Origin: Stereocaulon alpinum
Taxonomy: Eukaryota; Ascomycota; Lecanoromycetes; Lecanorales; Stereocaulaceae
DNA: 64,000 bases
Assembly (NCBI GenBank): GCA_018257865.1
Contig: JAEUBA010000039.1
Location: forward strand, 62,001 to 126,000
Reading direction: 5' to 3'
Part shown: piece by piece, positions 44,688 to 55,163 of the stretch
Layout: the number at the start of each line of letters is the position of its first letter
Position numbering within the stretch: the stretch's first letter is position 1
Notes under the pieces: model-generated
The model's database searches: none
Seen by the model: the letters and a program-made list of their open reading frames with translations, nothing else
Told to the model about the DNA's origin: nothing
Program-made: the position numbers and the translations under genes

Positions 44688-45363
44688 ATGCCACCTTCAG
44701 CGGCCTCCAATCCCAATGTCTACGTTCGCAAAAGGAGAAAGATGCATGCGTACGTGGTTGCAACCTTCCTGCTCTTCCTCGCTCAAATACTGACCAGACA
44801 TAGTGGCTGCTTTGACAACATTATCCAGATCATGGTCGGCCCCTAGCAGAAAGTCTTCAATATTCACCACCAGGTTCTCTGCGATGTATCCCAACATTTC
44901 GAGGTAGCTCTCAATGGCTCTCTCCTAGAAGGACATACTCAATAAATCGAAATGCCTGACGAGGACGTCGAAAAGGGTACATTCTTCCAAATCTGGCTAT
45001 ACGGAGAAGAATCCCCTCACGAACCAATACGGCAACGAGAACAGCAGTGCCAAATTCATCGAGTCAGATATCTTCGGCGAAGCCAGAGACATCCCCGGTC
45101 TTCAGGACGCTGCCATTGACGCCTTCATCACCAGATTCCACAAGTCTCAGAAACTCTCAACTAGATGGATCGAACATGTTTGGGTAATACTACGTGCGAA
45201 TTCACCCTTTCGCCGGTTCTGTCTGGATATCAGCCTCTTGGGGCACGGTGGCTGGTTTCGCGACGAATGTTATGGGTATTCCAGCAAGCGCTCTGATTTT
45301 GATTTGGTTCCCGCGCAGTGTGAAGTGAAGGGAGGGACTACGGCTAGGATCCTTCGGGGCTGA
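44688..45363 (+). pseudogene. decayed BTB/POZ-domain gene
   Basis: Relic of a fungal BTB/POZ protein (Kelch-less, single BTB type). Exon 1 (44688-44749) starts MPPSAASNPNVYVRKRRKM, with a plausible intron 44750-44803. Exon 2 opens the BTB fold: GCFDNIIQIMVGP, then TAG at 44844-44846, then QKVFNIHHQVLCDVSQHFEV and ALNGSLLEGHTQ, then TAA at 44943-44945, then IEMPDEDVE and FFQIWLYGEESPHEP. The frame is then lost. The sequence continues in the other frame with AKFIESDIFGEARDIPGLQD, AAIDAFITRFHKSQ and VILRANSPFRRFCLDISL, the usual region after the BTB domain, to a stop at 45361-45363. Two nonsense codons and at least one frameshift mean it cannot encode an intact protein. Both stops could derive from CAG/CAA by C-to-T change. 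Confidence 0.8.
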
Positions 45364-45760
45364 TAGCTCATGGTGTTGTGTCCAATCCTACAGCTAGCTA
45401 GTCGGCCAGTCTTAGGAGAGCGTTCGAACGCGAATTCTTGGGAATTCGAATTTCAGCAAACTGATGTGGAGGCATCTCTAAGCCCTGCATAAGGAAGGCT
45501 AAGACATCTTACTGGGACCATCAGGAACCAGGTGAGACTTCTAAAGCAGCCAGGTAATATTGGGGGTTGAAGATCTGTGTAAAATTGTCTACCAGAACAC
45601 AGAACTGGCAATCACCCTACGCCTGCTATGCTAGATATCTATGGATTCGAAACTCCTTTAAGAGACACATATATTGACCATGTATTCCTTCGCATGAGAA
45701 AATTACACTCGATTACAAGAGATGTATTGTAGGACTCGTGTTCAATTCTCAGGTATGGAT
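45364..45760. other. intergenic region downstream of BTB pseudogene
   Basis: 397 bp. Contains a 10-bp palindrome CGTTCGAACG at 45421-45430 immediately followed by an inverted repeat CGAATTC/GAATTCG with a 4-nt loop (45431-45448). No gene supported. Confidence 0.45.
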
Positions 45761-46492
45761 TTATTTGGAAAAGGGGTTCAACCGTGACATCATCCCTTTC
45801 CTCGCAGGCTGGACCGGCGGCTCGGGAACCAGGTTCTGCTGACTCGACGCGGCCTGATTCAAAGGCACATTCTGCATTGTATTCGAAGACTCTCCCACGT
45901 TGGGATGGTTGGGTGGTGGGCCAGATGGGGGGGCAGCCCATTCTTGGACTGGGTTGACCTTCGTTCCGTTCTCGGGAGGTTGGTATACAGGTGGAGGAAT
46001 ATCGGTATGGTTATAGGCTATACAGTCAGTTTTCATCACTTACAGCGAGACTTGACAGCCTTACCGGGTGGAGGAGGAGCGAAGTTCTGCATCGGGTAGC
46101 CTTCACCATATGCATTCTGTTGCGGGTAGTACCCAAATTGAGGTCGCGGCATATACTGGACTCGTTGTCGATGAGGGAGAAGCCACTACAGTGTCTTTAG
46201 CGGAAGGAAACGTGTGTAGCCTTCAGGGGCGTACTCTGTGGTATGCTAAAGGAGGCAAGCCTTTCCTTATCCTACTTTGCGCATGGTAGTAGCCTCCAAT
46301 GAACCAAAGGAGGAACAGTAGAACGATCGCGCCGACGAAGGCCCATTTGATGGCAATAGCAGTCTGCTCATATGTCAGTCTTTGTAGCTTGAACACGGCA
46401 AGTAAATGACGCACGTTCGAGTCGCCCCATCCATCATTGTAAGCTCCATAGTCCCCATTGACCGTTTGTCTCTTTGGCAGTGTGAAGCTCAT
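45761..46492 (-). CDS. RCR-family protein (congo red resistance / chitin deposition)
   Basis: Single-pass membrane protein of the RCR family (Rcr1/Rcr2 of yeast, which affect chitin content and plasma-membrane protein sorting). Exons 46492-46415, 46363-46235, 46185-46065 and 46017-45761, in phase, 194 residues. Layout: luminal start SFTLPKRQTVNGDYGAYNDG, then the membrane segment IKWAFVGAIVLLFLLWFIGG, then the RCR signature YYHAQSRIRKGLPPLAYHRW. A Pro/Tyr-rich cytosolic tail follows, with FAPPPPAYNHTDIPPPVYQP. Its PPxY elements (PPAY, PPVY) are the expected docking sites for Rsp5-type ubiquitin ligases. The tail ends SRLNPFSK. Exact wall function is inferred from family. Confidence 0.88.
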
Positions 46493-46915
46493 GTTTGCAG
46501 ATCGAGATGTAAAGATGTCTTGTTTGGTGCTATCGATGGGAGAGAGAGTCAAGTTGGGTCTTCAAGGTTACGAAGCCTTGTGAAACAGGGACCGCAAGCG
46601 AACGAAGCAGGTTTGAGTAGGGTTCGTAGGTTACATAGGTTCGGCCACGTATTCTAGGACTTGCCCTCGGCGAAGAGTGCCTGTGCTGCAACCCTCAACG
46701 AGAGGTTGGGGGTAAGGGATGCTGCTCGTGAAGTAGGATAAACAAGACGGGTGAGGCAAAGCGAAGATTGAACACTGCATCCTTGCTCCTTTCGGGGCTA
46801 GCTCGGGGTAAACACCGAACGCCAAGACAACTTGGATGTTTGTGGAATAGACCTTACTTCTACATTTCGATACATCGTTCTTTCATAGAGAACATGAGGT
46901 ACATTTCCAACATTG
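46493..46915. other. intergenic region between RCR and PDI genes
   Basis: 423 bp; promoter of the RCR gene and 3' UTR of the disulfide isomerase gene. No motif recognised. Confidence 0.4.
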
Positions 46916-48495
46916 CTACAATTCGCCATGAGTAGGTGCCGCTGGCTTTTCAGGTTCTTCCGGCTTTTCTTCTCGTTTCTCAAGCAGAGACTCTGGTAAA
47001 TTATCCTTTGGCCCCTCCCCAAACCTGATATTATCCACCCAGTTCTCTACCGAGTGAAAATCGTAGTTCTCGGCCCCATACCGCCTCCACCACCCTCTTC
47101 TAGCATTCACTGCCACGAGCTCGAAGTTCTTTTCGCCGCCCAATTTCAGGGCGTCCCGCAGGGCTGCAGACCCGGTATTCCGAAAGGGTATTGAGTAGAA
47201 TGGGAACAAATTCGACTCTCTTTTCACGTGCTTGTCTGCAATCTCTGCTAGGCTGGATAGAGCAGTGTTCACGGAAACGGAGAGCACTTCCTCATCTCCA
47301 ATGTCCGGCAATAGCGCGAGAACACAGGTCGACGTCTTTGCGCCAAGGCATTTCTCCTCAAGGTGTTTCTGCTCCAATAGAACCGGGATTGGCTTCGGCT
47401 GTTCGGGCAACATGATGGGCTTAGGAGCATCGGCAGAAACCATTGGATCTGGAGACTCTGTAGGGTTGCTTTCGTCCTCGAGAGTAACTGACGTGGCACC
47501 AGCTGCTTCTTCTGAAGCTTCGGCGGAAGCGTGGGAAGACGAGGCCGAAGAGAAAGACGAGGCAGCCTCTTCTGATTTGGCGGCGTCCGCCTTCGAAACT
47601 TGCTCCGGCTTCTTACCCATCGGCTTCTGTTTCTCTTGGGAAGCGTGCGAGCTGGGTGGTGCATATTGGCTAAAGAAATCTTTCATCGAGTCTTTTTTGT
47701 ATGATCCCTCAAATTTTACTGGCTCTTTTTCTCCTCCTGGTAATACGATGAGTGTTGGGTACTCGGTAACGCCAAACTTCTCCACAGCTGCAGACTCTTT
47801 ATCCCGAATCTGTGCGAAGGTGATGCTGCCAAGGTATTCCAGAGCGAGTACTTTCATGAGCGCGCTTGTCGTCCCCTTCTCGGTGAAGAGTATAGCTTTG
47901 GTGCCGTCGGTGTTCTCTAGGAAACTTGACAGACCCTTGTCTGTGATCTTCTTGACGTTGTTGGGGATGGCGGACTTCACAGCATCAATGATACCGCTTG
48001 CCGTCCGAGCACCTTGATAGTCTTCCACTATGGGCTTTCCAGGCTTTTTCGAAGGTTTGACGATCTTCAGGGTAGGAAAGCCTTGGACGCCCATGGAGCC
48101 ACAGAATGGCTTGTTCATCTCTTCATCGCAGTTGACAGCGACGACTTGAGCAAGACCTTTAAGCCCCTTGGCGGCTTTCTCGTATTCCGGCTTGAGATTC
48201 TTGCAATGGCCACACCATGGTGCATAGAACCTTGGGCAGGCTTAGCTGTTGCCTCTAGTGGAACGTGAATGACTTACTCGACTATCTGGAGTTGTATATT
48301 AGCGTTGGAACTTCAGGCCCGTAGCACGTAGATCTGTCAACCTACCGAAACTTGATTCGACTTGGCAACGAGCTTCGGATAGCTCGTCCCATCAACTTGA
48401 AGCACAGCAGAGCCTTTAGAATATAGGCCTTGGCCACTGACTGCTACGGCCAGTATGAGGCTGATGAAAGGAGTAAGAAAGCTTTTGGAAAACAT
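46916..48495 (-). CDS. ER protein disulfide isomerase (Mpd1/P5-like)
   Basis: Thioredoxin-fold oxidoreductase of the ER lumen. Exons 48495-48346, 48285-48278 (8 nt) and 48230-46916, in phase, 490 residues. Signal peptide: FSKSFLTPFISLILAVAVSG. The first thioredoxin domain has the active site FYAPWCGHCKNLKPEYEKAA (CGHC), with the cis-Pro in MGVQGFPTLKIVKPSKKPG. A second thioredoxin-like domain lacks CxxC (SITFAQIRDKESAAVEKFGV, TEYPTLIVLPGGEKEPVKF). A Ser/Ala/Glu-rich spacer (SFSSASSSHASAEASEEAAG) precedes a third folded region with LVAVNARRGWWRRYGAENYD. The last four residues are HGEL, a variant of the HDEL/KDEL retrieval signal. The 8-nt exon is ATAGTCGA and contributes the Ile-Val-Glu codons just before the active site. 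Divergent from VTA1. Confidence 0.92.
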
Positions 48496-48812
48496 GGCGC
48501 AAATTGTAGAGACAGTCGAGCTTGAAAAGCTGCCAGCGTGGGGTTTAGTTATATGCTCACGGAACCAACATTGACAGCCTGGCCTCTTCAGTCGGCTATG
48601 GATTGCGGGGTTTAACGCGCTGCAGGGATGAAGCTTCCCGCCGCTATGATCGTTGCCGCCGAGACCTAGGTAACTAGTGAAGCCTTGTACTTAGCTATCT
48701 CGATTGTAGATACAATATCGTCTTTACCTTAACAAATTGTGTACTCATAATACGTTACTACTGGGATAGTAGAGCTTGTCACTTCCCTCTGTTGTTGTTG
48801 TTGTTGGTCAAG
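48496..48812. promoter_or_regulatory. divergent intergenic promoter region, PDI / VTA1
   Basis: 317 bp between divergent ATGs. A (GTT)5-6 run lies at about 48790-48806 just before the VTA1 start. No stress element such as a UPRE was recognised. Confidence 0.4.
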
Positions 48813-50332
48813 ATGGCCGCAACTATTCCCCCAGCTCTCAAGACGGCCGATATTACTCGGTTTGCACAGCGGGCTGGTCAACTGGAGAAAGCTAAACCTG
48901 TTGTTGCATACTGGTGTAAGAGTAAATACGGACTTTGAAGTTCTGGGATTAATTTCGGTGCAGGCAACTACTGGATCGTTGAGCAAATCCTAGCGAAAGG
49001 GCTTCATCAAAAGGACGATGATTGCAAAAACTACACTATGAATATGATGGACAAACTTGAGCAGGTACGCGATACAGGACCGGCGACGGTGGAGAAACCA
49101 AGACTAATCTGGCGTGAGACCAAATCCGATTTCACCGAGAACGACGCGATTGCAGATGACATGGCTGGTCAGGCATACATTGAGCAATTTGGGCTTGATA
49201 CGTTTCAGAGAGCCGAGAATGCTATGAAGGCCAACAAAGCATCAAGGTACTGATTCTTAGGTCAAAGAATTTCTTCGGCAGGCTGATATTTTCCAGACAG
49301 ACAGCAGACACTTTCCAGGCCGCAGCTACCTTCTTAGACCTTTGCCAGATATGGGGACCTCTGGAGCCGGAGGTAGCCTCAAAGATCAAATTTGCAAAGT
49401 ACCACTCTCTACGTATCCTCAAGGCAATCAAGGCCGGCGAAGACCCGAACCTCTCCAATCCAGCACCAGAGCCAGAACAGCCCCCTCTTGACCCCAATGA
49501 CCCGGAAGTTCAGATGTTGAATGGGTCTACCGATTTAGCTCGCCAACCATCAGTAGAGGAGGTTCCAGATGAACATGACAGGCTGCAAAGGCATTTGGCC
49601 GAACGGTCGACTTACGACGAATCTCTGCATCCTTCTAGAGCCCCCTCGGTCCCTCCTCAGCGGGCCCCAAACGCCCAGCGGTCTCAAGATCCAGGAGAAG
49701 ATTATTACCGTACGGCGCCTGCTGATGTCTCTCCGCTAGCTCCCTCGACGAATGACCGAGCCATGTCTGATAGCGGCGGCTATTTTCCTAGAGTGCCAGA
49801 ATCTGATTCAACTATGCCTGATGCACCTTCACAAGACCCTGAGCCTCCGCCAGCATTCAATCTCCCAGACACATCTCGTCTTCCACGTCCTTCCGAGCCC
49901 TCGTCATCGAATGTACCGCCACCTCAACCGCCGCCAAGTAGCTCACTTCATTCATTCCCACCACCATCTATTGAAGGGCCAGATCTATCGTCACCAGCAC
50001 CCTTCGGCTCATTCTTTCCTTCAGCGCCACCGCCTGCATCTGCCCCATCGTATCCCTCACAGCCTTTGCCTGCTACCAGACCGGCGCCTCAAACTCCTTT
50101 TCAGCCTCCATTGCCCACTCCGAGAGCACCCGTAAGACAGACGCCTCCGTCTGAAGTTACTCCTACCGCTCTACCTCCAACAAGCAGTCAGGCAAACTAT
50201 GTTACTGATGAAGAAGCCATACTGAAAGCCCAAAAGCATGCGAGATGGGCTATATCGGCTTTAAATTTCGAGGATGTGAATACCGCAGTAAAGGAGCTAA
50301 GAGGAGCATTAGAGTCTCTTGGGGCGCGATGA
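48813..50332 (+). CDS. VTA1: ESCRT-III/Vps4 cofactor Vta1
   Basis: Activator of the Vps4 ATPase in multivesicular-body sorting (LIP5 in animals). Exons 48813-48915, 48964-49064, 49119-49246 and 49297-50332, 455 residues. The N-terminal tandem MIT domain shows ALKTADITRFAQRAGQLEKA, KPVVAYWCNYWIVEQILAKG, IADDMAGQAYIEQFGLDTFQ and ADTFQAAATFLDLCQIWGPL. The middle about 200 residues are Pro/Ser-rich and disordered. The C-terminal Vta1 dimerisation/Vps4-binding helices are EEAILKAQKHARWAISALNF and EDVNTAVKELRGALESL. Intron 2 (49065-49118, 54 nt) is a multiple of three and stop-free, so retention would insert 18 residues into the MIT region; a CTAAT branch-like site supports it being a real intron. 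Confidence 0.92.
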
Positions 50333-50708
50333 GAGCATTGAGTACAGCCGTAGGTAGTCATTCTTTTTTGGGTGGCATGATGGCCCATACAACATGCAGT
50401 CCATGGTTATTTACCAAAATTTTGGCGTTTATACCAAAATCCATCCGTTGCCATACCTTAGGTAATGTCGCTGCAGTATCGCCTGCACATGCCCTACCTA
50501 CGCAACGCGAGATATCAGCGACAACTGGAGAGGTGAGTCCGCTTAGCGTCGAAATCCCAATTCGCAACATAACATAACTATCTCCCCGTATGTCGACACC
50601 AATCTCAGTATATCTACCAATACCAACACACCGCTATATGGCCATTCATCAACTCAATCACACATCTACGCGATCAACAACCCACATTGGTGTCTATAGA
50701 CGGGCTGT
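50333..50708. other. intergenic region
   Basis: 376 bp downstream of VTA1 and upstream of the next plus-strand locus. Nothing recognised. Confidence 0.4.
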
Positions 50709-52503
50709 ATGCCCATCCAAATCTTTCAGATTCCTTCAGACTCGCTGAGACCTCTAGCAATGTCGGACAATATCCACCCTTCACCATTCCAACCAGTCAA
50801 TCAAAGCCCACATCAGCCCACAAACTCACGGGCCCAACTCCCAACAACTGCTTCAAACAATGATTCAGCACCACAGAACACGTATCTTAGCTATACACCT
50901 GCCGCTACGGGCAATGGCAATTACACCAGTCACTTTGAGAGACTCGGTTTCCGCATCGACAATACAACATTGCAGATACGTGAACGCTTCCTTAGCGACC
51001 TGAGGTCTCACGTCGACGGATCTCATTACAAGTTCTTAACGAAGCATGACAACGCACGAGCCTTCAACACCGTCATAGCAGAATTTCTTTCAGACTTTGG
51101 GCGACTCTATTGGGGCCCCTTAGCACGTGAACATTTGGGGGAACCCGACATACTCAAAGGTTTCTGTTGTCCAAGGGATGCAAACCGTGCTGGCTCGAAG
51201 TAGTTGACTTCTGTTTCGCTTTACCGTCATCGATGATTTACTGACTTGATGTTAGGCTAGTTGGGGCTCTAGAACTCATGTTTGAGTATAAAGCAAAAGC
51301 TGCTGCGAGCGCAAAGGTAGGCTGCCTGTGGTTTTCAAACAGGGTTGACACTTACACCGAATCCTTATCTAGGTTAGGAATGGAGCGGACTGAATATCAA
51401 AGTTCGTCAATTTCCCAGCCATGACAGGCCGGAAAGCAGACGCTCCGTTGTGGAGATCCCAGCAGCTGGTCGAACCTCAACTCAAAAATGAGACTATCGC
51501 AAACGAGTTGAGCGATACCTCAGAGGAGGAGGTTCCATTCAACTTCCTAGACACCAAAGAAATGGCTACTAGATTGCGGCCTTTAGCCGAAGTCAAGTGG
51601 AGTCGATATGCGGCTAACGATGTAGCTCGTTCACCAACAAACAAGCCACAACGACGGCATCGCGCATCAGACATAGCTACAGGAAAGCGGCAGAAGCCCC
51701 ACCACACTTCCCACGCTGCGGGCAAATACCCACGAGACTCAAGTACAGACTCGGACGCACCCCTTACAGCAAGGAAGAAGCAGCGTCGCTCCTCTGCTAG
51801 TCTCCCTGCATACTCCGCCAGTTCGCGGTTCACACCCCAACTGACGAAGAAGCTCCACCATCCTACGCCCTCTTCCAATCTGCTTGCACAGCCATCTTCC
51901 CCCTTCAAAGATCCTAACGTGCGGTTTTCTGCTCAAGAAGCAACGCGAACTCAACGCAGCATGCCTTCCATTGCGCCTGCGCAGCGACCCGGCCCCATCG
52001 TAGGCCCGGCTGACTCGCGGTCTACATCCCGACCGGTACCCATGGCGCCGAAGATTCAACACCCTACACCGTCCATAACCCCTGCAGTGCGGTTTCCCAT
52101 CATCATAGACTTGGCGACCTCGAGCCCAGAGCCATCCAAGACTGACCAAGATAGCGTTCATATCAAAGAAGAGCCTCTTTTTGCTGGTGCAACAGCCAGA
52201 ACAGTTCTCTTGGTTTCGGCTAGTAACCAATCTGACAAAGCACCTATCTCGGTATCTCTCAGCCTTTGCAAGGGTATCGATTGCCTTTTTGCAACTTTGA
52301 TCGCAGAGCGCGGTCTCTCTGCCGTGGCAAGGAAGATCTCTCTGATCTCGGCGACTTACACCTGGAACGGGAAGCGGCACGGTATGCGCAAGGGCAACTC
52401 GGACGACTGGCTGCGGTTCACCAAGGCTGTGCGTAAAGCTTGGGATACTGAAAAGTTCGATGATGAGTGTGAGATTGAGATGATGCTGCATGTCGAGGAT
52501 TAG
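50709..52503 (+). CDS. uncharacterised fungal protein; one gene with alternative 3' splice site or two abutting genes
   Basis: Not a family I can name. Exons 50709-51199 and 51256-51316 are clear (phase-correct, GTAGTT/TTAG). The canonical next acceptor (CTAG at 51372) gives seven more codons ending at TGA 51391-51393: a 190-residue protein. An acceptor 30 nt downstream (AAAG at 51402) is in the same phase, skips the TGA and continues to 52503, giving 550 residues. The N-part has an ordered segment SHFERLGFRIDNTTLQIRER to FLSDFGRLYWGPLAREHLGE. The C-part has a disordered, basic, Ser/Pro-rich stretch (SDAPLTARKKQRRSSASLP) and a compact end domain. That end domain shows ISVSLSLCKGIDCLFATLIA, KISLISATYTWNGKRHGMRK and DWLRFTKAVRKAWD, a pattern of fungal proteins without assigned role. 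If separate, the second gene would start at ATG 51421 (360 residues), only 27 bp after the stop. Confidence 0.55.
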
Positions 52504-53069
52504 GCGGAGAAATCGAAGAGTTGTCATGATGGACAGAAGTCCCCTGTACACGCATCCACCAAGATTCACGATACGTTAGAAGAATGATGCAAACGGGCCA
52601 TATGGTGGAGCATGTCTGCACAGATGTGGATAGCGATACTAATACTGCTCTCGCATGCTTTATGTTTCGCTTCAAAGACTTCACTATGCTTGTAACATCG
52701 CCTGATCGGTAGTGCTTTTGGGAGGGACATCAGTGCAGGTAGATCGACTTTCTATTCCAATGATTTCAGCATCGGTGCGTACATAGATGGAGATCATACA
52801 GAAAATTTGAGCAAGATTATCATGACTTTCCTCCCCAATTTCAAGATGCCTGGGCTAAACTCCCATTCAGAGGGCCAAAATATTTGATAGCACGATACAG
52901 ATCGTCAAGTGTCGTGGGCCTAGGACTTCAAATGGCTTGCAGTCATGGCTCAGACCCATATCTACGCACTCAGTACTTGAACATCGATCGTTCATGTCAC
53001 CGTGTGAATTGCTTGCAACCCATGAGCTGTCTATATCCCTATAGCCCCTTACCGTACTCCCAAACCCAC
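52504..53069. other. convergent intergenic region
   Basis: 566 bp between the uncharacterised gene and TVP23. Short frames only; nothing recognised. Confidence 0.4.
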
Positions 53070-54049
53070 TCAACGGAAAAGTCTACTAAACATGCCTCCA
53101 GCAATACTCCTCGCCAATCCACCAGAATACATAGCAGTCGAAGCCAGATTCGATGCCTGGCTGAACTTGTCGCAGCGCGAAAACGCGACGGTGTTTGTGA
53201 TGGTGAGGACGAGCGCGATCACTGTGCGAAGACGTCAGCGTTTGTTGTAGAACTCTCAATGAGGCTTTTCATTCTCGCAGAGGGTGATTGAAGGCATGTT
53301 GTACACTCACCGACTAGACTCAACCAAATGAATTCAAACTGTACGATGGCGAATATCGCTAGGCCGACCCATAATGCGGGTTGTGCGTAGAGTGCTAGCC
53401 AGAAGAACCTGTTGTGAACCATATTAGCCCTTCATTCCATTCCATGTGATCCATCTTCACCATCCCCAATTCTTGTATCTCGTCTCCTCATTTCATCTCT
53501 CCCTCCCATTGCCCATCTACCATTCTCCCAAAGGGACCCAGCATCTTGTAAGTACATGCACATACCTCTTATCGGTAGCATTCTGGCCCCCTTCCCCACT
53601 TCGATCCTGGCTCTCAAAGACCCAATGACTATTCCCCGTGTTCGTGTCCACTTCGTTCCACCACCGTAACCCGACTAGGCGCCGTCCGGCTATGTTTTTC
53701 AGGTAGTAGAAATCGGCTGCGAGGAGGAGCATGACGATTATGAAGCAGAGGACGCTGTAGGAGGGAGAAGGGTAGTGTTAGCTGATAGCTCTGTGAGGGG
53801 GGGACCTGGAATGGGGGTGGAGGCGCAGGGGACGTGCAAGTTCTTGCGCAGCAGCCAAATGCCGAAAAGATACATGAAGAGTGATGCTGCGCCCATTATT
53901 AGTAATGACTCCTGGACTCTCCAAAACAGAAGTTGGGCGATGGGAGGCATACAGATCCGAAATCCGAGAAAGAAAAGGAGGGTAATGGGATGTGAGCTCA
54001 ATCGCCAGCTCAGGTCGCCCTGTCGCGGTTGACGAGCTTGTTCCTCCAT
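53070..54049 (-). CDS. TVP23: Golgi membrane protein Tvp23
   Basis: Tetraspan late-Golgi vesicle protein (FAM18/TVP23 family) involved in vesicle traffic. Exons 54049-53953, 53886-53834 (provisional), 53754-53566, 53408-53311 and 53221-53070. Family sequence is clear: DLSWRLSSHPITLLFFLGFR, then SSLFMYLFGIWLLRKN, then VLCFIIVMLLLAADFYYLKN and IAGRRLVGLRWWNEVDTNTG. SHWVFESQD, FFWLALYAQPALWVGLAIFA, VIALVLTITNTVAFSRCDKF and SQASNLASTAMYSGG follow, ending FSRLFR. Exon 2 ends in phase 0 at the only plausible GT (53832-53833), but exon 3 needs two carried bases, so the frame does not close at this junction. Either an unusual splice site is used or a small mutation or sequence error lies here. Total length about 195 residues, as expected. 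Confidence 0.82.
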
Positions 54050-55163
54050 GGTCAAAGTTCTGTAAAGGAGTGACTAGAATAGAAGCCTTGAGAGCATTGA
54101 AGCCTGGGGAGCGTGAGTATGCCTACCTTATGCGTCGAGGTAAGTTGTCAACTAGCAGCAACCGCACTTAGGGCTGGCTACCCTATCTTAGGGCTGATGC
54201 TCTTGATGTCTTGGCACATGTTGAGTGCCAAGGCTCAGGGAATAAATTACGGAAGAGAAATAAAAGACAGGATTGTCTACCAAATTCGAGGGAAAGAGAA
54301 AATTACAGTGCACGCTAAAAGTGTATCTGTTTCGATGTGACGTTCGAAAGCCAAAAGCTTGAAACATTTCACAGTATCTCGAAGGGGTATAGGTTGTGGA
54401 TTTTCTTCGGCAACCACATCACTGCCAACTGCATCACACAGTATAGAACTTCTCCGGCTCACATATACCCGCTAAACAGCAGCAACAACACCGTATTCCT
54501 GTGCTAAAGACCGATATCCTTTGGGTCTGTCCGTACACTAAATGAATAGTAACACCATTATCACCTTCACAATCCCAGGACAACATTAGCAAGGTAAGCC
54601 AATCCGCACTTCTCCTACTCGTTCTCAGCAACGCTCCTCTTACATGATGAAACCACACAAACCCATTACAGCTTAGGAAGAGCCGGAAAAGGCATGGCAG
54701 TGTCTTTTGATCCTGCCGTCGATGCTTAGAACAGGGTCTCTGATACACTTATGTTTTCTTTCCCAACGCTTGTTTCTGAATGATAATATGGAACGCTGAC
54801 AGGGTGGATGGCAATTAGGTTCACGGCATCCAACTTACAGAAGGCTGCTGGGCCATTATTGAAGTCGCGGCGTTTGCTCGGATGGGGTCGTCCTGGCCAC
54901 CGATGACTACTAAACAATTTCACCTCGGTTTCTCTCCATCAATTTCATGTTGAATGGTCACTACAATAGCATATGTACCTCAGAACGCTGTACATATACC
55001 TGACTCGGAACTCTAGGAGGTTCGATGACTGAGGAAACTTGAACAGGAGTGTTGGCATATGAATGGAAATGAATTAGCTTTTCCGCTTGTCAGGCTGTGC
55101 CATGCCTTTGTATCTGCATGAAGTATCAGATCTATATAGACTTATGTGCGACCGAAATGTAGT
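54050..55163. other. large intergenic region
   Basis: 1114 bp upstream of TVP23 and downstream of the 760-residue unknown. Minus-strand frames at 54434-54923 have no motif. A 10-bp direct repeat CTTAGGGCTG occurs at 54166 and 54189. No gene supported. Confidence 0.4.
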
